This document shows, in pieces, positions 59,396-64,000 of a stretch of 64,000 nt of DNA (position 1 is the first letter of the stretch; each line of letters starts with the position of its first letter). The notes beneath the pieces were generated by a model. The model was not told the origin of the DNA. It did no database searches and was given only the letters and a program-made list of their open reading frames with translations. Source of the DNA: Pyrocephalus nanus (lineage: Eukaryota > Chordata > Aves > Passeriformes > Tyrannidae); the NCBI GenBank assembly GCA_038380795.1, contig CM076268.1:2591501-2655500 (forward strand), given 5' to 3'. The translations under genes were made by a program, and so were the position numbers.

Positions 59396-60592
59396 CTAAG
59401 AGTGAGAGAAATGTTCATTTGAGCTTCTAGGGTTCTCCTTGATTGAATTATATGTGAGATTATTCCCACTGTTCCTAAATGCCTGTGTTGTTTCCCACTG
59501 TTTCTTTTTCCACCCACAAAACATGGATGTGACTTGGCACCCTTTACTCGGTTTCCCTCTCCCTTTGCTCCAGCTCCCTCCCCATGGGTGCTGCTGGTGA
59601 GTGCCAGCAAAAGGAAACCAAAATCACCCCCCAGGCTGGCTTTCAATCAGATTTTAAGTTAAATGTCAGTGAGTTGTCAGGCTTCCTTCACACCAAGAGG
59701 CAGAAACATCCCCAGAAACGAGACACGAGGGAACCAGGCAGAGAAGTGATGACCAAAGGGCTCCCTCATCCTGCTGTGCCCTTGGCTTCAGGAACCCCAA
59801 AACTGCACCAGCAGTTAACTGATGAAGTTATCTGGAGCCTGTTTGCACTGTTACCCTGTGAATAAGCATTAATCTGATTTGTTAAAGGTTACTTATTGCA
59901 CAAAATCACTGTTAAACCCAGTGCATATGTAAATTGGCTGATTGGACAGAGAAAGTGAGGAAAGAAACTACTAGAGCAGTCCATCAGATTAATCTGCCTA
60001 CATCTGCTGGAAAGATTTCCTCCAGTTTACAGGGTTTTGTTTAGTAGTCATGGTACTGCAGCATCTGTCCCCATAAACTTTCTGAGGAAGTGGGTAATAA
60101 TTAGGAACTGATTAGAGTGAAAATGAGTCAGAGCTAAAGCATGGGAGTCAAATTTAGGAAGTGTGGTAAAGAATTAACTTTAGTAGCTTGGAAATACTGT
60201 ATAATACATACACAATACATGCTGGAGAGGAAAATTAAATATTTTTCCTGTTCATGTATTTTTTGTTCAGTATTTCTGCACAGAGCACAGTGATTTTCTG
60301 AAAGTTTGGCATGTGAGTATCTGAAGGAAATGGACTGTGTTACAGCAGGGTAGTGTAATGTCCCTTAACCCTCTGAAAGGGAGCTAATGTTGTACATCAC
60401 CACTCTGCAGAGGAAAATACATCTGTGGGGTGTTATTTATTGGGAAAGGCGTGATTTGAGCTGTGCCCGTGCAGGAGCTCTGGGGTTTGCTGTGTCTGCC
60501 TGGCCACTTCCCATTCCCAAAGCCCCTGAAAGCTGAGGGAGGATGGCTGACCCCACAGCTGCAACCCCCCAGGAAAAATAAGTGTTTCAGAG

Positions 60593-60780
60593 TAGAATCA
60601 GAATGATTTGGGTTGGAAGAGACCTTAAGGACCATCTAGTTCTACCCCCTGCCATGGGCAGCACCTTCCACTAGCCCAGGTTGCTCCAAGCCCCATCCAG
60701 CCTCACCTTGGACACTTCCAGGGATGGGGCATCCACAACTTCTCTGGGCAACCTGCTCCTCAAAGAACCTGTGGCCAGGT
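60593..60780 (-). mobile_element. CR1 LINE 3' fragment, antisense
   Basis: GTAGAATCAGAATGATTTGG, TTGGAAGAGACCTTAAGGAC, CCTGCCATGGGCAGCACCTT, CAAGCCCCATCCAGCCTCAC and GATGGGGCATCCACAACTTC follow the reverse-complement order of the CR1 3' end. Confidence 0.9.
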
Positions 60781-60982
60781 GAGTCCACGAGAGGGCGAAT
60801 TGAAGCTAAAAACTCCCCACCAGCCTCGGTGGAAGCCGTGTCTGGATGTGGCACTGTGGCTGTGGGGCACTCTCTGCTGGTGCTGGGGCTGGCAGTGCTG
60901 AGGGGGTGGCCCCTGGCAGGAGGAGGGGGATGAAGGGGGAAAAATTAATATCCCTGGAAGTCTGAACTCCGTCTCTGTGCAG

Positions 60983-61057
60983 AAAGAAGAGCTGAAAGCT
61001 GCTCTCATAGAAGTTTATTCCAGTCTTCCAAGGAACTGGGCAGATCTGGCATCTCTG
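60983..61057 (+). CDS. Candidate uncharacterised exon, plus strand (75 nt)
   Basis: Acceptor CTCCGTCTCTGTGCAG and consensus donor CTG|GTGAGT border 25 codons: KEELKAALIEVYSSLPRNWA and DLASL. The sequence looks like an amphipathic helix. Phase is 0 at both ends, matching the start of the candidate exon at 62,032. The opposite strand has no comparable splice sites here. Family not recognised. Confidence 0.45.
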
Positions 61058-62031
61058 GTGAGTTCACGTGTCTGGCAAGGAAGGAGAGCTGATTGTCTGA
61101 TTTGGAAAATTAGGAAGTTTCAGGATACTGTGACTGGTTTAAAGTCCTGTACAGCTTTGCATTTGAAGGAAAAAAAAAACAACAAACCCACAACCCATCA
61201 GCCTGTAAATCAACCAGAAACAGATAAATATAATATAAAAGGAGCTCTGGCTGTCATTTTCTGGTGCAAAACAAACCTGTAATAAAACACACCTGTAATT
61301 AATGGGAGAATGAGAGCACATTTCCTCACATCTCAATCAACATTTGACTTGGAGGTTGGGATCCTGAAAGGAAACCTTCCTTTTGAAGAGGAGTTGGCAA
61401 AAGAAATCCTGCATTTCACCAGTGTGGTTAGCAGGAGATGAATAGTTTATTGATATAACAGAAAGGTTTACAACTGTGTGTTACATTTCCATATAAAGGA
61501 TAATGATATACTGAAGCTGTGACACACACAGAGCTTATTTCTTTCATGCAATTAATTTGTTTTACTTCTATCTATCCTCAGCTAAATGGGGTTTTGTTTG
61601 TTTGTTTGTTTAATGAAAAAACACTTCCCAAGAGAAGGCAGGAGGGCCGTGCAAGAGGAAAAGCTCTATTAGGATTGGTTCCAGCCTGTCCAATGAGTCC
61701 CTGCAAGCACTGCAGGGCACTGCAAACCTTGCCACCTCATGCAAAAGGCTTCCTTCACTCAGCTTGCTTTATTTCCTGGAAAACAGACCAATATATTTTT
61801 TTTTATTATTATTTTTAATTAAAAGCTAGTCAGCCAAAGTTCTCTGCTCAACATTGTTTCTGCCCAGGAGAAAAAAAAACCAGTAAGAGCAAATCCCAAC
61901 CCCCAGATGTTGATAGAGCCACTTGATTTGTTACTCAAATGTTATACACTACAGCTCCACCCTTGGCACAACGCCTCTGAAGACAGAGGACAATTGTCCT
62001 CAGCAATTATTTTATTCTCTTTTTATCTCAG

Positions 62032-62217
62032 GTGGCATTTTTTTATACCTGTCCTCATTACTGGCCTGTTTTCAGTTGGTTCAAATCCCCTTTTGAAGTG
62101 TCCAGCCCTGGCCAAAGGGCTGCATCACTTGCCGTGGTCCAGCTGCACCTCCTGGGGACTCAGAAGACAGAGCCAGTTCATTTATCTGTGGCTGGCACTG
62201 GAGTGATCTTGTGGAGG
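62032..62217 (+). CDS. Candidate uncharacterised exon, plus strand (186 nt)
   Basis: Strong acceptor TATTCTCTTTTTATCTCAG and donor GGAGG|GTAATA border 62 codons: VAFFYTCPHYWPVFSWFKSP, FEVSSPGQRAASLAVVQLHL, LGTQKTEPVHLSVAGTGVIL and WR. Phase 0 on both sides, in register with the exon at 60,983. The second half looks beta-rich. A further possible continuation begins after the acceptor GTGTTTCAG at 62,426, but I could not find a good donor for it. Confidence 0.4.
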
Positions 62218-63312
62218 GTAATATTTATTCTTTAACCCTGAGTGCAGTCTGTGAGGGTCTGAAATTGCAGCCTGGTTTGGGGTTTTTGGTTCCCCTCTCT
62301 TGGGGCTGATTGTCAGCACCATCCAACGTGACTCACCTTTTTGTGTTATTATTTGTGTTAAATATTTAGTGGATGTGTAGTAATAAGTTGATGAAGTAAT
62401 TAACACAATTTACAGTTGTGTTTCAGCAAATTATTAATCCATTTTCAAGAACATATATTGCACACCTTTATGTGAGATTTTTTGAGAACAGGGAGGCCTT
62501 TGTGTCCCATTTTTCTCACTGTTCACATCATCTCAGCAGCAGAAGGTTATCAAAGAATCTTATGTTTGCTGTTCAGTTGTGCATAACTTCCATATTAAAT
62601 TACGTGCATTACACTAAAATATATATAGATATGCCACCCAAATAATACAGTTTCTGGTGGGATAATATTCTTTATTGGTAGTCTCTCTGCTCTTGGGTAT
62701 TCCTGGAGACATTTTGTGCTGGTTGAACTGGGTAACTCTTGTAGCTGAGTCACTTCTTTGTTCAGTTGTTTCCCTCCCAAGTTGGGGCATCACACACAAC
62801 CTCTAAATATGTATCTTTACCCATAACAGGCTTTGCTCTGCAGCTGCAGCTATGCCAGGCAGTTTCTGGCCATCAGATAAACTGAAGATTGGATAAGACA
62901 ACGTGTACTTTCACATCTTTATCACAGGAGTCCCAGACTTGCTTAAACAGAGGTCAGGTGGTAGAAGCTTTATTGCTTTATTGCTAAAATTGAAAGGGCT
63001 GTTAATTTTATCTACCTCATTCCAGATACGATATCCAGGTGTTACTACAGGGAAATCTTTACATAACTGTAATATGACTTTAATATGACTATAACATGCT
63101 ATTAACAATTTGTTTGTTGTAATTGTAAATCCCATTATTTAGAATAAACCGTTAATCATTACACTCAAATATGATAATTGCCTGTGCAAACCCCTCTGGC
63201 CAAAATTACATCCACAAATTACATTACATTAACTATGCTGTAATTACCAAAACCTGAAACTTGCACTCCTTACAGGAGAAAAATTCTAGCAACCAACCAA
63301 ACATTTGCACTT

Positions 63313-63411
63313 TACAAAATTATTAGTATTTTGAACAGAAGTGCAGTACAAAATTATTAGCATTTTGAACAAAAGTGCAGTCTTTCAGAGGTATTTTGAA
63401 CAGAAGTGCAG
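63313..63411. repeat. Diverged tandem repeat, about three copies of a 31-34-bp unit
   Basis: Units at 63,313-63,346, 63,347-63,380 and 63,381-63,411 share the core TATTTTGAACAGAAGTGCAG with a few substitutions. The first two units also share TACAAAATTATTAG. No coding content. Confidence 0.85.
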
Positions 63412-64000
63412 TCTTTCTGAGATTGCCTTCTGGGTACTGGGATGCCCAGATTAAAATCTGATTTATGGCAATTCATTTCCTGAAGTCTGTTTTCTTTGCC
63501 TGCATTTCTCCCAGGCAACAAGGACTCAGAAGGGTTAATACAGGATTTCTAAGGTGAGCCCATGTCCAAGACAAGCATATTTAAGTTCTTGGAACTTAAA
63601 TTGGGCATTGCTTAGAAGGGCAACAAGTTATACAGTGTGGGATGGGCTTGCAGGAGTCAGACAGCCCTGTATTAACAAAAGCATATCATTATGATTGATT
63701 TTTTTCCCTTTTTATGTTGTTTGAGCCATTCTGTGAGGGATCTTGCAGGGGAACTTGGAGGAGGTGCTGTGTCATTTCAGGTGTCATTGGAAGTGAAGCA
63801 GTCCAGCACAGTGCAGGGCACGTGGCTGGTGCAGTGATGGGAGTGGCACCCCACTGCAGCTCCCCTGGGGCTCAAAGTCCCGTTCAAGGGGTCAGGCAGA
63901 GCTGAATGTTGGCAAGAAACATGGTTTTCTGAGGATTTTGCCTCTAAGTTTTGCCTGGCACCTCATTGTTGTGATTAGCTGCCGGTGCGTGTTTTATAAA

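Larger units (their letters stand above)
56706..64000. other. Downstream region with candidate uncharacterised exons
   Basis: No gene I can name. The region holds four minus-strand candidate exons (59,395 to 56,913), two plus-strand candidate exons (60,983-61,057 and 62,032-62,217), an antisense CR1 fragment, a (TG)n run at 58,204-58,221, a (GTTT)n run near 61,591-61,611 and a diverged tandem repeat at 63,313-63,411. In mammals DMBT1 follows HTRA1; no SRCR, CUB or ZP motif is visible here. Confidence 0.6.

Noticed and set aside
59305..59646. 113-codon minus-strand frame starting with a hydrophobic stretch resembling a signal peptide
   Set aside because: The hydrophobic part is short (FGFLLLAL), and the rest is low complexity and crosses the candidate acceptor at 59,396 in a different frame. 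Not enough to call a first exon.
61841..61875. Possible plus-strand micro-exon after TTTCTGCCCAG with a GTAAGA donor
   Set aside because: Only 15 bases, mostly A; the splice-like borders are likely to be coincidence.
62595..62799. Minus-strand frames reading KQLNKEVTQLQELPSSTS and similar
   Set aside because: Two overlapping frames look equally plausible, the splice borders are weak, and there is no link to the other candidate exons. Left out as unsupported.

Overview
This window looks like avian genomic DNA (a bird chromosome region orthologous to human 10q26). Vertebrate multi-exon genes with GT-AG introns are obvious, the interspersed repeats are CR1 LINE fragments of the bird type (including 3' ends in the ATTCTGTG style), and there are no mammalian Alu/L1-type repeats. 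The species cannot be named from what I can see.

Layout. (1) Positions 1-18,710, plus strand: PLEKHA1 (TAPP1), a tandem-PH-domain adaptor. All ten coding exons are present (start 545, stop 16,438, 406 codons by my splice model). An alternative terminal exon at 13,878-13,982 gives a shorter C-terminus, and a 2.3 kb 3'UTR follows. Any upstream noncoding exon and the promoter lie outside the window. (2) 18,711-23,490: intergenic, with one CR1 fragment and no recognisable gene. The primate gene ARMS2, which occupies this interval in humans, is not seen. (3) 23,490-25,180: a CpG island carrying the HTRA1 promoter and exon 1. (4) 24,148-56,143, plus strand: HTRA1, a secreted trypsin-like serine protease, in nine coding exons that join into one 480-residue frame with the catalytic triad at H220, D250 and S328. 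Intron 1 is 15.7 kb. (5) 56,144-64,000: HTRA1 3'UTR and downstream DNA. Here I find short open segments flanked by canonical splice sites. Four lie on the minus strand (59,395 to 56,913), joining in frame to a stop and convergent with HTRA1. Two lie on the plus strand (60,983-61,057 and 62,032-62,217). I do not recognise either family. They are the best candidates for undescribed or poorly described genes.

Functionally the two main genes are neighbours rather than partners. PLEKHA1 is a cytosolic/plasma-membrane PtdIns(3,4)P2 sensor with a PDZ ligand at its C-terminus. HTRA1 is an extracellular protease with IGFBP-like, Kazal-like, protease and PDZ domains. The pair is known as the age-related macular degeneration locus in humans. 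No prokaryotic features (operons, CRISPR, ribosome binding sites) apply, and I saw no tRNA or rRNA genes.
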